This document shows, in pieces, positions 1 through 6,820 of a DNA stretch of 29,216 nt. Numbering within the stretch: position 1 is the first letter of the stretch; every line of letters starts with the position of its first letter. Source of the DNA: an uncultured Azohydromonas sp. (GTDB lineage: Bacteria > Pseudomonadota > Gammaproteobacteria > Burkholderiales > Burkholderiaceae_C); NCBI RefSeq assembly GCF_937926365.1, contig NZ_CALAOH010000232.1, forward strand, positions 1 through 29,216, in the 5' to 3' direction. The position numbers and the translations under genes are program-made. The notes below the pieces were generated by a model. The model did not search any database. It was not told the origin of the DNA and was given only the letters and a program-made list of their open reading frames with translations.

Positions 1-65
1 CGCCACCCACCCCGGCAGCGCGCGAGCGCGCAGCGGACGCGGCGCGGTGCGCGGCAGGCCGGGGC

Positions 66-1097
66 TCACGGCGCCACCGCCGCGGTGCTGACGCGCGCGC
101 TGTCCACGCTGGCCTGGGCCAGGCCATACACCGAGTAGCGCACCATGTACGGCAGCTTGTAGTCGGGGAAGGCGGCGGCCACGCGCTGCTCCAGCGCCTC
201 GTGGTGCGCCGAGGCGGCCTTGGCGTCGCTCAGTTCGCGGCTGCGCGGGCCCAGGCCGGCTACGTAGTCCTGCACCACCTGGCGGCTGCGGCGCAGGTAG
301 TCCTGCTGCGCGCGCACCGCCTCGGCCACCGGCGCGAACTCGCCGCGCCCGCCGTACACCTTGGCCTGCGGATGCCCCGCCGACAGCGGCGGCAACTCGT
401 CCAGGGCGGCGATCCAGCGATCGATGCGCGGCGTGGGCCGGCCGTTGACCAGGCCGCCTTCGAGCCAGGCATGCGCCTTGTGGTGCACCAGGTCGCCCAC
501 CACCAGGTCGCCGGTGGCGTCGATGCGCACCGCCACCTGCTGCGTCGCCACGCCCGGGTTGCGCAGCGCGAACAGCGTCAGCGTCTCGCCCGACTTGAGC
601 TTGAGCGTGTGCTGCGCGCCGCTGAAGCGCTGCTGGATGTCGGCGTAGGCCGGGTAGCTCTCCGGCGTGAAGGCCTTCATGGTCTGGGTCCAGAAGGCCT
701 TTTTGTAGGCATGCACCGCCGGCAGCGCCTCGGCCACCCCGGCGCTGCTGATGGAGGCCACGCCCTGCTGGTGCAGCCAGGCCAGGCCGTTGAACTTGTC
801 CGGGTTGGGGTGCGTGACGATGACGCGGGTGATGGGCGACTTCGTCTCCTGCCGCACCTGGCGCACCATGGCCTGCGTCAACTCGGGCACGAACTGGGTG
901 TCGATCAGCACCACCTCCTGCCCGTCGTCGTAATAGAAGGTGTGGGTGTCGAAGCCCTTGGCGTCGGAGGTGAACACGCCCAGCCGGCCGGCCTGCGCCG
1001 CGCCGGCGGCCATCACCAGCGCCGCGGCCAGCGCCAGGCGTGGCAGCGCCCGCGCCGGGGTATACCGGTGGTTCATGGCAGTAAACAATAAAGTCAT
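66..1097 (-). CDS. Exported MBL-fold protein with degenerate metal site
   Basis: 343 residues. The N-terminus has an Arg-containing n-region, a hydrophobic core at about residues 20-33 and an AQA cleavage-like site near 36, so export to the periplasm is likely. The body has the metallo-beta-lactamase layout: VVLIDTQF (residues 62-69), the metal-loop position RVIVTHPNPDKFNG (91-104) and the conserved GD at 201-202. The canonical HxHxDH is changed to H96-x-N98-x-D100-K101, and the usual GHTPG segment reads PGVATQ (181-186). Several metal ligands of the classical family are therefore missing, and hydrolase activity cannot be assumed. The start is well supported: AGGAGG at 1108-1103 lies 5 nt upstream of the ATG. 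An in-frame ATG 7 codons later lacks such a site. The gene is divergent from a LysR gene, its most likely regulator. The fold is fairly certain; the function is unknown. Confidence 0.8.
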   Translation of the reverse strand: MTLLFTAMNHRYTPARALPRLALAAALVMAAGAAQAGRLGVFTSDAKGFDTHTFYYDDGQEVVLIDTQFVPELTQAMVRQVRQETKSPITRVIVTHPNPDKFNGLAWLHQQGVASISSAGVAEALPAVHAYKKAFWTQTMKAFTPESYPAYADIQQRFSGAQHTLKLKSGETLTLFALRNPGVATQQVAVRIDATGDLVVGDLVHHKAHAWLEGGLVNGRPTPRIDRWIAALDELPPLSAGHPQAKVYGGRGEFAPVAEAVRAQQDYLRRSRQVVQDYVAGLGPRSRELSDAKAASAHHEALEQRVAAAFPDYKLPYMVRYSVYGLAQASVDSARVSTAAVAP

Positions 1098-1132
1098 AAC
1101 TTCCTCCTGGCGGCAGCGGTTTCAGCGTCTTG

Positions 1133-1150
1133 CCCTGAGTTGCATCAGGG
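1133..1150. promoter_or_regulatory. Palindrome between MBL-fold gene and lysR (putative operator)
   Basis: CCCTGA and TCAGGG form a perfect 6-bp inverted repeat around a 6-nt centre. It sits midway between the divergent genes and overlaps the -35 element proposed for the LysR gene. The inner spacing is T-N10-A, close to the T-N11-A pattern of many LysR sites. Binding by the adjacent LysR protein and autorepression are inferences. Confidence 0.45.
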
Positions 1151-1168
1151 TTTACGCAAATCTATAGA
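1140..1168 (+). promoter_or_regulatory. Sigma70-like promoter for lysR gene
   Basis: TTGCAT at 1140-1145 and TATAGA at 1163-1168 are separated by exactly 17 nt, a good fit to the sigma70 consensus spacing. The predicted transcript would begin near 1175. This excludes the upstream in-frame TTG at 1140 as a start codon and favours the GTG at 1218. Confidence 0.45.
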
Positions 1169-1217
1169 GGCATGCCCGCGCTGTAGACAGCCCAGGAGTG
1201 AACTGAGAGTCAACCCA

Positions 1218-2132
1218 GTGGAAACAATCGAGCCCCGTTTCGAATGGGCGATGGCCTTCCTGGCCGTGGCGGAGTGCGGCAGCTTCACGCGCGCCGCGGA
1301 GCAGATGGGCTGCTCCAAGGCCTACGTGAGCAAGCAGGTGGCGGCGCTGGAGCGGGCGCTGGGTGCCAAGCTGCTGCACCGCACGACGCGGCGGCTGCAG
1401 GCGACCGAGACCGGCGCCATGTACCTGGAGTACTGCCAACGCCTGCGCGAGACGCTGAGCGAGGCGGAGCGCGCGGTGTCGAACCTGCGCACGGAGGTGC
1501 GCGGCCGGGTGCGCATGAGCGTGCCCACCACTTTCGGCATGGAGTTCATGGCCGAGCTGCTGCTGGCGCTGCGGCAGGCCTACCCGGAGCTGGAGGTGGA
1601 GCTGGACCTGAGCACGCAGCAGCACGACCTGGTGGCCGAGGGCATCGACCTGGCGGTGCGCTTCACGCGCAGCCTGGACTCGCGGCTGATCGCCAAGCCG
1701 CTGGCGGTGCTGCACGACTGGGTGCTGGGCTCACCGGCCGCGCTGCGCCGCCACGGCACGCCGCGCCACCCGCGCGACCTGGCGCAGCTGCCCTGCCTGA
1801 GCAACAGCCACTTCAAGGGCGACGAGCAGTGGCTGTTCATGCGCGATGGCGAGCAGGAGGTGGTGGACGTGCGGCACTGGCTGCGCGTCAACAACTACCC
1901 GCTGATGAAGCGCCTGACGCTGCTGGGCGACGGCTTCGCCAAGCTGCCGGCCTTCCTGGTGCAGCGCGAGGTGGCCGCCGGCGAGTTGGTCAGGGTGCTG
2001 GCCGAGCATGAGCTGCCCTCGACGCCGGTGTATCTGGTCTTTCCCGACCAGCGCCCGCTGCCGCGCAAGGTGCGCGTGGCGGTGGATTTCGTGGCGGAGT
2101 GGTTCCGGCAGGGACGGTGCGAGGCGTTTTGA
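1218..2132 (+). CDS. LysR-family transcriptional regulator
   Basis: 304 residues from the chosen GTG, the usual LysR size. The N-terminal winged helix-turn-helix is clear: AVAECGSFTRAAEQMGCSKA followed by YVSKQVAALERALGAKLLHR, then the RRLQATETG wing. The rest matches a LysR substrate-binding domain, with VRMSVPTTFG opening the first lobe and IDLAVRFTR and YLVFPDQRPLPRKVRVAVDF near the end. The closing segment resembles the common subgroup that regulates a neighbouring divergent gene. The open frame extends upstream to a TTG at 1140, but that codon lies inside the likely -35 element. The GTG at 1218 has only a weak GAGAG at 1205-1209. The effector is unknown; the likely target is the divergent MBL-fold gene. 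The end is convergent with the M32 peptidase gene, 20 bp away. Confidence 0.88.
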   Translation: METIEPRFEWAMAFLAVAECGSFTRAAEQMGCSKAYVSKQVAALERALGAKLLHRTTRRLQATETGAMYLEYCQRLRETLSEAERAVSNLRTEVRGRVRMSVPTTFGMEFMAELLLALRQAYPELEVELDLSTQQHDLVAEGIDLAVRFTRSLDSRLIAKPLAVLHDWVLGSPAALRRHGTPRHPRDLAQLPCLSNSHFKGDEQWLFMRDGEQEVVDVRHWLRVNNYPLMKRLTLLGDGFAKLPAFLVQREVAAGELVRVLAEHELPSTPVYLVFPDQRPLPRKVRVAVDFVAEWFRQGRCEAF

Positions 2133-2152
2133 ACGCCCCGCACCGCCAAGCC

Positions 2153-3646
2153 TCAGCCCAAATACCGCCGCTCCAGATGCTCACGCAGATGCACCGGGTC
2201 CAGCGCCCCGCCGCTGGCCCGCAAGGTCAATTCGGCGGTGGTCCAGCGGCTGGCGGATTGCCAGATGTTTTCGCGCAGCCAGTCGAATATCGGCCCGAAT
2301 TCACCACGGGCGATTTCGGCATCCAGTTCCGGCCGCGCCTTGCGCAGCGACGCGAACCACTGCGCCGCGTACATCGCGCCCAGCGTGTAGCAGGGGAAGT
2401 AGCCGAAGGAGCCGTCGGTCCAGTGCACGTCCTGCATCGGGCCGTCGCGGTAGTTGCCGCGCGTGTCCAGGCCCAGCAGCGCCAGCATCTGCTCGTCCCA
2501 CAGCGCCGGGATGTCGCCGACCTCGATCTCGCCCTCGATCAGCGCGCGCTCGATGCGCCAGCGCAGCAGCACATGCGCCGGGTAGGTCAGCTCGTCGGCA
2601 TCCACGCGGATCAAGCCCGGCTCCACGCGCGTCACCAGCCGCTGCAGGTTCCGCACTTCGAAGGCCGGCTGCGCGCCGAAGGCTTCCGCCAGCCAGGGCG
2701 CCAGCAGCGCGACGAAACCCGGGTGCCGGCCGAGCTGCATCTCGAAACTCAGGCTCTGGCTTTCGTGGATCGCCATCGAGCGTGCCTGCGCCAGCGGCTG
2801 GCCCAGCCAGGGACGCGGCAGGTTCTGCTCGTAGCGGCCATGGCCGGTCTCGTGGATGGTGCCCATCAGGCTGGTGAGGAACTCGTCCTCGCGGTAGCGC
2901 GTGGTCAGCCGCACGTCCTCGGGCACGCCGCCGGAGAAGGGGTGTGCGCTCACGTCCAGCCGCCCGGCCTCGAAGTCGAAGCCCAGCAGCCGCATCACGC
3001 GCTCGCACAGCGTGCGCTGCGCCGCCACGCTGAAGGGGCCTTGGGGCTGGATCACGCGCTCGCTCGCCTGCTTCTCGCGCACGCGCGTCACCAGGTCGGG
3101 CAGCCAGGCCGAGAGGTTGCCGAACAGCCGCTCCAGCTCGGCGTTGCTCATGCCGGGCTCGTAGCGCTGCATCAGCGCGTCGTAGCGCGAGCAACCGAAA
3201 TGTTGCGACAGCAGCTCGGCCTCCTCGCGCGCGATGCGCACCACCTCGCGCAGGTTCTCGGCGAAGCCGGGCCAGTCGTTGGCCGGGCGCTGGCTGCGCC
3301 AGGCATGCTCGCAGCGCGAGCCTGCGATCTGCCGCGCCTCCACCAGTTCGGCCGGCAGCGCGGTGGCGAGCTCGAACTCGCGCCGGATCTCGCGCAGGTT
3401 GGCGCGCTGCTCGTCGTCCAGCGGCTCCTGCTCGGCGCGCTCGATCTGTTCCCTGCGCGCCGGGTCGCAGCGCAGGCCGTGGGTGAGCACGCCCAGCTCG
3501 GCCAGCGCCGCCGCGCGCGCCTCGCTGCCCTTGGGCGGCATCACGGCCGCCTGGTCCCACCAGGCGATGGAAGAAAGATGGTCCAGGCGGTAGAGGCGCC
3601 GGTTGGCGGCGGCCAGGAGGTCGTAGGCGGGGGTCTTGCTGTTCAT
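2153..3646 (-). CDS. Carboxypeptidase Taq-type M32 metallocarboxypeptidase
   Basis: 497 residues, the normal size for family M32 (zinc carboxypeptidases that remove C-terminal residues from peptides, usually cytosolic). The signature zinc site is intact: HETGH at residues 265-269 gives two His ligands and the catalytic Glu, and HESQS at 294-298 supplies the third ligand (E295). The family blocks HPFSGGVPEDVRLTTRY (235-251) and, towards the C-terminus, DGSFGYFPCYTLGAMYAAQ are also present. There is no signal peptide. The ATG at 3646 overlaps the upstream regulator's TGA as ATGA, so translational coupling is likely and supports this start. The frame stays open far upstream, but that extension is Ala/Gly/Arg-rich shadow of the regulator gene. 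A role in peptide turnover is inferred from the family. Confidence 0.93.
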   Translation of the reverse strand: MNSKTPAYDLLAAANRRLYRLDHLSSIAWWDQAAVMPPKGSEARAAALAELGVLTHGLRCDPARREQIERAEQEPLDDEQRANLREIRREFELATALPAELVEARQIAGSRCEHAWRSQRPANDWPGFAENLREVVRIAREEAELLSQHFGCSRYDALMQRYEPGMSNAELERLFGNLSAWLPDLVTRVREKQASERVIQPQGPFSVAAQRTLCERVMRLLGFDFEAGRLDVSAHPFSGGVPEDVRLTTRYREDEFLTSLMGTIHETGHGRYEQNLPRPWLGQPLAQARSMAIHESQSLSFEMQLGRHPGFVALLAPWLAEAFGAQPAFEVRNLQRLVTRVEPGLIRVDADELTYPAHVLLRWRIERALIEGEIEVGDIPALWDEQMLALLGLDTRGNYRDGPMQDVHWTDGSFGYFPCYTLGAMYAAQWFASLRKARPELDAEIARGEFGPIFDWLRENIWQSASRWTTAELTLRASGGALDPVHLREHLERRYLG

Positions 3647-4722
3647 TGCGGCAGGGTACGGGAAGAAAGCCGGGGCAGGCCGCCCGGCGGCGGGCCTTGC
3701 AGATCGTGCAGCCGGCGCGAGAGCGGGCCGAAGCGGCGGCGGTACTGCGCGGGCGTGAGCCCCACGTGGCGCCGGAACAGGCGGCCGAAGAAGCTGGCGT
3801 CCTGGTAGCCCACTTCCAGCGCCACCGCCTCCACCGGCGCGTCGCCGGACTCCAGCATCTGCTTGGCCTCCTCCAGCCGCAGCGTGTGCACGTACTCCAG
3901 CGGCGTCATGCCGGTGGCCTGTGTGAAGCGGCGCTTGAAGGTGCGCTCGGCCAGGCCCGACAGCGCCACCATGTGCCCCACCGGCGACTCGCAGGCGTAG
4001 TTCATCGCCACCCAGGCCTGGCAGCGCGCCACCAGCGGGTCGGCCGCGCAGCCGCCGCGGGTGAGCGAGGCGTAGGCCACGGGCGGGGTCTGGCCCGGGT
4101 CCATCAGGTTGATGCGCGCCACGCGCATCGCCTCCTGCGGCCCGGCGAAGCGCGCGATCAGCGCCAGCACCAGCAGGTGCCAGGCCACGCCGCTGCCGGC
4201 CATGAGGATGCGCTCGCCCGCCGCCACCAGCCCGCGCTCCGGATGCCAGCGCGTGCGCGGATACAGCCGCCGCAGCGCGTCGCAGTAGGCCCAGTGCGAG
4301 GTGGCCTCCAGCCCGTCGAGCAGCCCGGTGCAGGCCAGCAGCACCGCGCCGGAGCAGGCGCTGGCCACCAGCGCGCCGGCCGCATGCGCCTCGCGCACCC
4401 AGCGCACTTCCGCGTCGTAGCGCTGCGCCACCGGTTCGCCCGGCGGCACGGCCAGGTCCGTGATGCACAGCACCTGCGGCGCCGGGCAGTCCGCCAGCGC
4501 CGCGTCGGGCGTGATGCGCACGCCGTTGGCGGCGGTGAAGGTTTCACAGTGCCGGCTCACCAGCAGCGGCCGGAAAGGCGACGTGGCTTCGGGCTCGCCG
4601 TGCAGCAGGCTCCAGTCGCGCCGGGTGCCGGCCAGGCAGTCGAAGAAACCGAACAGCGTGGAGGCGGTGCTGTCGGGCGTGGCCAGCAGGGCCACGGTGA
4701 TCGGGGCCAGGGAGTCGGCCAT
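3643..4722 (-). CDS. GlxA-type regulator: DJ-1/PfpI domain plus AraC DNA-binding domain
   Basis: 359 residues from the ATG at 4722. The N-terminal half is a DJ-1/PfpI-like class I glutamine amidotransferase fold. Its nucleophile elbow ALVASACSGAVLLACTGLLD places C123 at the usual Cys, and the TSHW typical of GlxA-type proteins follows at 141-144. The C-terminal third is an AraC domain with two helix-turn-helix units: MVALSGLAERTFKRRFTQAT (251-270) and PVEAVALEVGYQDASFFGRL (296-315), then the RRHVGLTPAQYRRRF signature. In this family the first domain acts as a ligand or sensor domain; the signal here is unknown. The gene is coupled by ATGA to the M32 peptidase and divergent from the TPR gene, so both are candidate targets. 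The frame opens 20 codons further upstream, but that stretch looks non-coding. The ribosome-binding site is weak, so the start is moderately sure. Confidence 0.9.
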   Translation of the reverse strand: MADSLAPITVALLATPDSTASTLFGFFDCLAGTRRDWSLLHGEPEATSPFRPLLVSRHCETFTAANGVRITPDAALADCPAPQVLCITDLAVPPGEPVAQRYDAEVRWVREAHAAGALVASACSGAVLLACTGLLDGLEATSHWAYCDALRRLYPRTRWHPERGLVAAGERILMAGSGVAWHLLVLALIARFAGPQEAMRVARINLMDPGQTPPVAYASLTRGGCAADPLVARCQAWVAMNYACESPVGHMVALSGLAERTFKRRFTQATGMTPLEYVHTLRLEEAKQMLESGDAPVEAVALEVGYQDASFFGRLFRRHVGLTPAQYRRRFGPLSRRLHDLQGPPPGGLPRLSSRTLPQ

Positions 4723-4858
4723 GGCATGAACGTCCGCTTTGTTGCACGAATGCCTGCGGTGCCTGGGGGCGCTCGCGCGCACATTGGCGCCGTCGCCGGA
4801 TTGTGAGCCCGCCCCCGGACCCGCGGCGCGTCACCCCGAAGCACGAAGGAGACCCTCC

Positions 4859-6190
4859 ATGACGACCTTGCAAGACGCCACTGGCCATGCCCTCACCGGC
4901 GCCACGGCCGCCGCCCTGGACGCCTTCGAGCAGGCATCGCACGAACTGCGCTGCCTGACGGGCGACCCGGCCGCCAGCATCGAGCGCGCGCTGCAGGCCG
5001 CGCCCGAGATGACCATGGCCCATGCCTTCAAGGCGTGGGTGTATTTGCTGGGCACCGAGCCCGAAGGCCTGCCCGTGGCCCGCGCCGCCTGCGAGGCCGG
5101 CGCCGCGCTGCCGGGCACCGAGCGCGAGCGACTGCACCTGCAGGCTGCCGGGCTGCTCGCGCACGGGCGCTGGCACGAGGCCGCCCGCGCGCTGGAGGAC
5201 CTGTCGCTGCGCTACCCGCGCGACGCCCTGGCGCTGCAGGCCGGGCATCAGGTGGATTTCTTCACCGGCGACTCGCGCATGCTGCGCGACCGCATCGCGC
5301 GCGCCCTGCCGGCGTGGGACGCCACGCTGCCCGGCTACCACGCCGTGCTGGGCATGCACGCCTTCGGGCTGGAGGAAACCGGCGACTACGCGCAGGCCGA
5401 GGCCCAGGGCAAGCGCGCCGTGGAGCTGCAGCCGCGCGACAGCTGGGCCTGGCACGCGGTGGCGCACACGCTGGAGATGCGCAACCGCCCGGCCGACGGC
5501 ATCGCCTGGCTGGAGCCGAACTCGGCGAGTTGGGCGCTGGGCAGTTTCCTGGGCGTGCACAACTGGTGGCACCTGGCCCTCTTCCACCTGGAGCTGGACC
5601 ACCACGACGAAGTGCTGCGCCTGTACGACGAGGCCATTGCCGGCTCGGGGCTGCCGCAGGTGCTGGACCTGATCGACGCCAGCGCCATGCTGTGGCGGCT
5701 GCAGTTGCGCGGGCTGGACGTGGGCGAGCGCTGGCAACCGCTGGCCGACCGCTGGGCCCCGCTGGTGCGCCAGAGCCTCTACGCCTTCAACGATCTACAC
5801 GCGATGCTGGCCTTCACCGGCGCCGGCCGCGCGGACGAGCAGCGGCGGCTGCTGCAGGCACAGGACGCGGCGCTGGCGCTGGGTGATGACAACGCGGGCT
5901 TCCTCCGCGAGGTGGGCGGCGCGGCCACGCGCGCGGTGATGGCCTTCGGCGACGGCGACTACGCGCAGTGCGTCGCGCTGCTGCGCCCGGTGCGCCACCG
6001 CGCGCACCGCTTCGGCGGCAGCCACGCGCAGCGCGACCTGCTGGACCTGACGCTGGTCGAGGCGGCGCTGCGCGCGGGCGACCAGGCGCTGGCGCGCGGG
6101 CTGTGCGCCGAACGCATCGCCATGCGGCCGGCGAGCCCGCTGGCACACAGGCTCATGCGGCGGAGCGCGGCGGCCGGCCTCACGGCGTGA
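4859..6190 (+). CDS. TTC38-like tetratricopeptide repeat protein
   Basis: 443 residues, no signal peptide and no long hydrophobic segment, so probably cytosolic. The sequence is a run of helical TPR-like units such as TGDYAQAEAQGKRAVELQPR and PRDALALQAGHQVDFFTGDS. The most telling block is HAVAHTLEMRNRPADGIAWL followed by LGVHNWWHLALFHLELD, which I recognise from the tetratricopeptide repeat protein 38 family found in animals and many bacteria. Its biochemical role is not established. The ATG at 4859 has AAGGAGA a few bases upstream. The gene is divergent from the GlxA-type regulator across 136 bp with no obvious promoter, so control by it is plausible but inferred. The 3' end overlaps the convergent YqaA-like gene by 11 nt. 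Confidence 0.85.
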   Translation: MTTLQDATGHALTGATAAALDAFEQASHELRCLTGDPAASIERALQAAPEMTMAHAFKAWVYLLGTEPEGLPVARAACEAGAALPGTERERLHLQAAGLLAHGRWHEAARALEDLSLRYPRDALALQAGHQVDFFTGDSRMLRDRIARALPAWDATLPGYHAVLGMHAFGLEETGDYAQAEAQGKRAVELQPRDSWAWHAVAHTLEMRNRPADGIAWLEPNSASWALGSFLGVHNWWHLALFHLELDHHDEVLRLYDEAIAGSGLPQVLDLIDASAMLWRLQLRGLDVGERWQPLADRWAPLVRQSLYAFNDLHAMLAFTGAGRADEQRRLLQAQDAALALGDDNAGFLREVGGAATRAVMAFGDGDYAQCVALLRPVRHRAHRFGGSHAQRDLLDLTLVEAALRAGDQALARGLCAERIAMRPASPLAHRLMRRSAAAGLTA

Positions 6191-6662
6191 ACCGCCCCGG
6201 AAACCACCACAGCAGCGCCGCCGTCATCACCAGGTAGCGGCCGAACTTCCCGATCGCCATGTAGAGCATGCAGGGCCAGAACGGGAGCTTCAGCCAGCCG
6301 GCGACGGCGCACAGCGGGTCGCCCACCACGGGCAGCCAGCTCAGCAGGCAGGCCTTGGGGCCGAAGCGCTCCAGCCAGCCCAGCACCCGGTGCTCGGTGG
6401 GCTTGTGGCGAGCGTGCTCCACGACCACTTCCGCGCCATAGCCCATCCACCAGCTGATGGCCCCGCCCAGCGTGTTGCCGGCGGTGGCCACCAGCACCGC
6501 GTGCCAGAACAGCGACGGCTCCAGCTTCACCAGCCCGAACACCGCCGGCTCCGAGCCCAGCGGCAGCAGCGTGGCCGACACCAGCGCCACGATGAACACC
6601 GTGCTCAGCCCGAACTCGGGCAGCGCCAGGGCCTCCAGGACCTTCTGCATCCACACTTCCAT
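6180..6662 (-). CDS. YqaA-family (DedA/SNARE-associated-like) membrane protein
   Basis: 160 residues from the ATG at 6662. Hydrophobic stretches at about residues 12-45, 52-72 and 105-155 indicate an integral inner-membrane protein. The blocks VSATLLPLGSEPAVFGLVKL, ATAGNTLGGAISWWMGYGA and WLPVVGDPLCAVAGWLKLPF match the YqaA branch of the DedA/VTT superfamily, whose better-known members are linked to lipid flipping and envelope homeostasis. The substrate of YqaA proteins is not known. Two starts compete. The ATG at 6662 lies 6 nt after a CATAAT -10 box and would be leaderless. The ATG at 6650 has GGAAG 5 nt upstream and would give 156 residues. I keep 6662 because ME-x-W N-termini are usual in my recollection of relatives. 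Confidence 0.82.
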   Translation of the reverse strand: MEVWMQKVLEALALPEFGLSTVFIVALVSATLLPLGSEPAVFGLVKLEPSLFWHAVLVATAGNTLGGAISWWMGYGAEVVVEHARHKPTEHRVLGWLERFGPKACLLSWLPVVGDPLCAVAGWLKLPFWPCMLYMAIGKFGRYLVMTAALLWWFPGRFTP

Positions 6663-6664
6663 CG

Positions 6665-6677
6665 GCCCATTATGGGC
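6665..6677 (-). promoter_or_regulatory. Palindromic -10 region of the yqaA-like gene
   Basis: GCCCATTATGGGC is a perfect inverted repeat of 6-nt arms around one base. Read on the minus strand it contains CATAAT (6674-6669), a good -10 hexamer ending 6 nt before the ATG at 6662. No convincing -35 box lies 16-18 nt upstream. It may be an operator over the promoter or a chance palindrome. Confidence 0.35.
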
Positions 6678-6777
6678 AGCCCCCGAAGCGCCCCTGGTTG
6701 CCTTCTCGACCACCCCGGCAGGCCTGCGCCCGGTGCCGCGCCGCGCCGGCACCGGCGGGCGGGACGAGCGCCGCCGC

Positions 6778-6783
6778 TATACT
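6778..6783 (+). promoter_or_regulatory. Likely -10 element of the dusB-fis promoter
   Basis: TATACT matches the sigma70 -10 consensus at five of six positions and stands out in very GC-rich DNA 37 nt before the dusB ATG. No clear -35 hexamer is visible at the expected distance, so the call rests on the -10 box and its position. Confidence 0.4.
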
Positions 6784-6820
6784 CCTGCCTCCTTTTTCAG
6801 CACCTCCCCCCACCTGCCCC

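Noticed and set aside
1..65. Left-edge sequence of GC-rich repeats such as GCGCGCGAGCGCGC
   Set aside because: Too short and too low in complexity to assign to a gene or a terminator.
201..1091. Plus-strand open frame opposite the MBL-fold gene
   Set aside because: Low-complexity His/Arg/Leu composition typical of antisense frames in high-GC DNA; the minus-strand gene has a signal peptide and a good ribosome site.
2099..3808. Long plus-strand open frame opposite the M32 peptidase (569 codons)
   Set aside because: GC-rich antisense shadow: His/Arg/Gln-rich with no family motif, while the opposite strand encodes a clear HETGH peptidase.
2153..4468. M32 peptidase extended upstream to 771 codons
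   Set aside because: The extra 274 codons are an alternative frame of the GlxA-type gene; the family N-terminus and ATGA overlap support the start at 3646.
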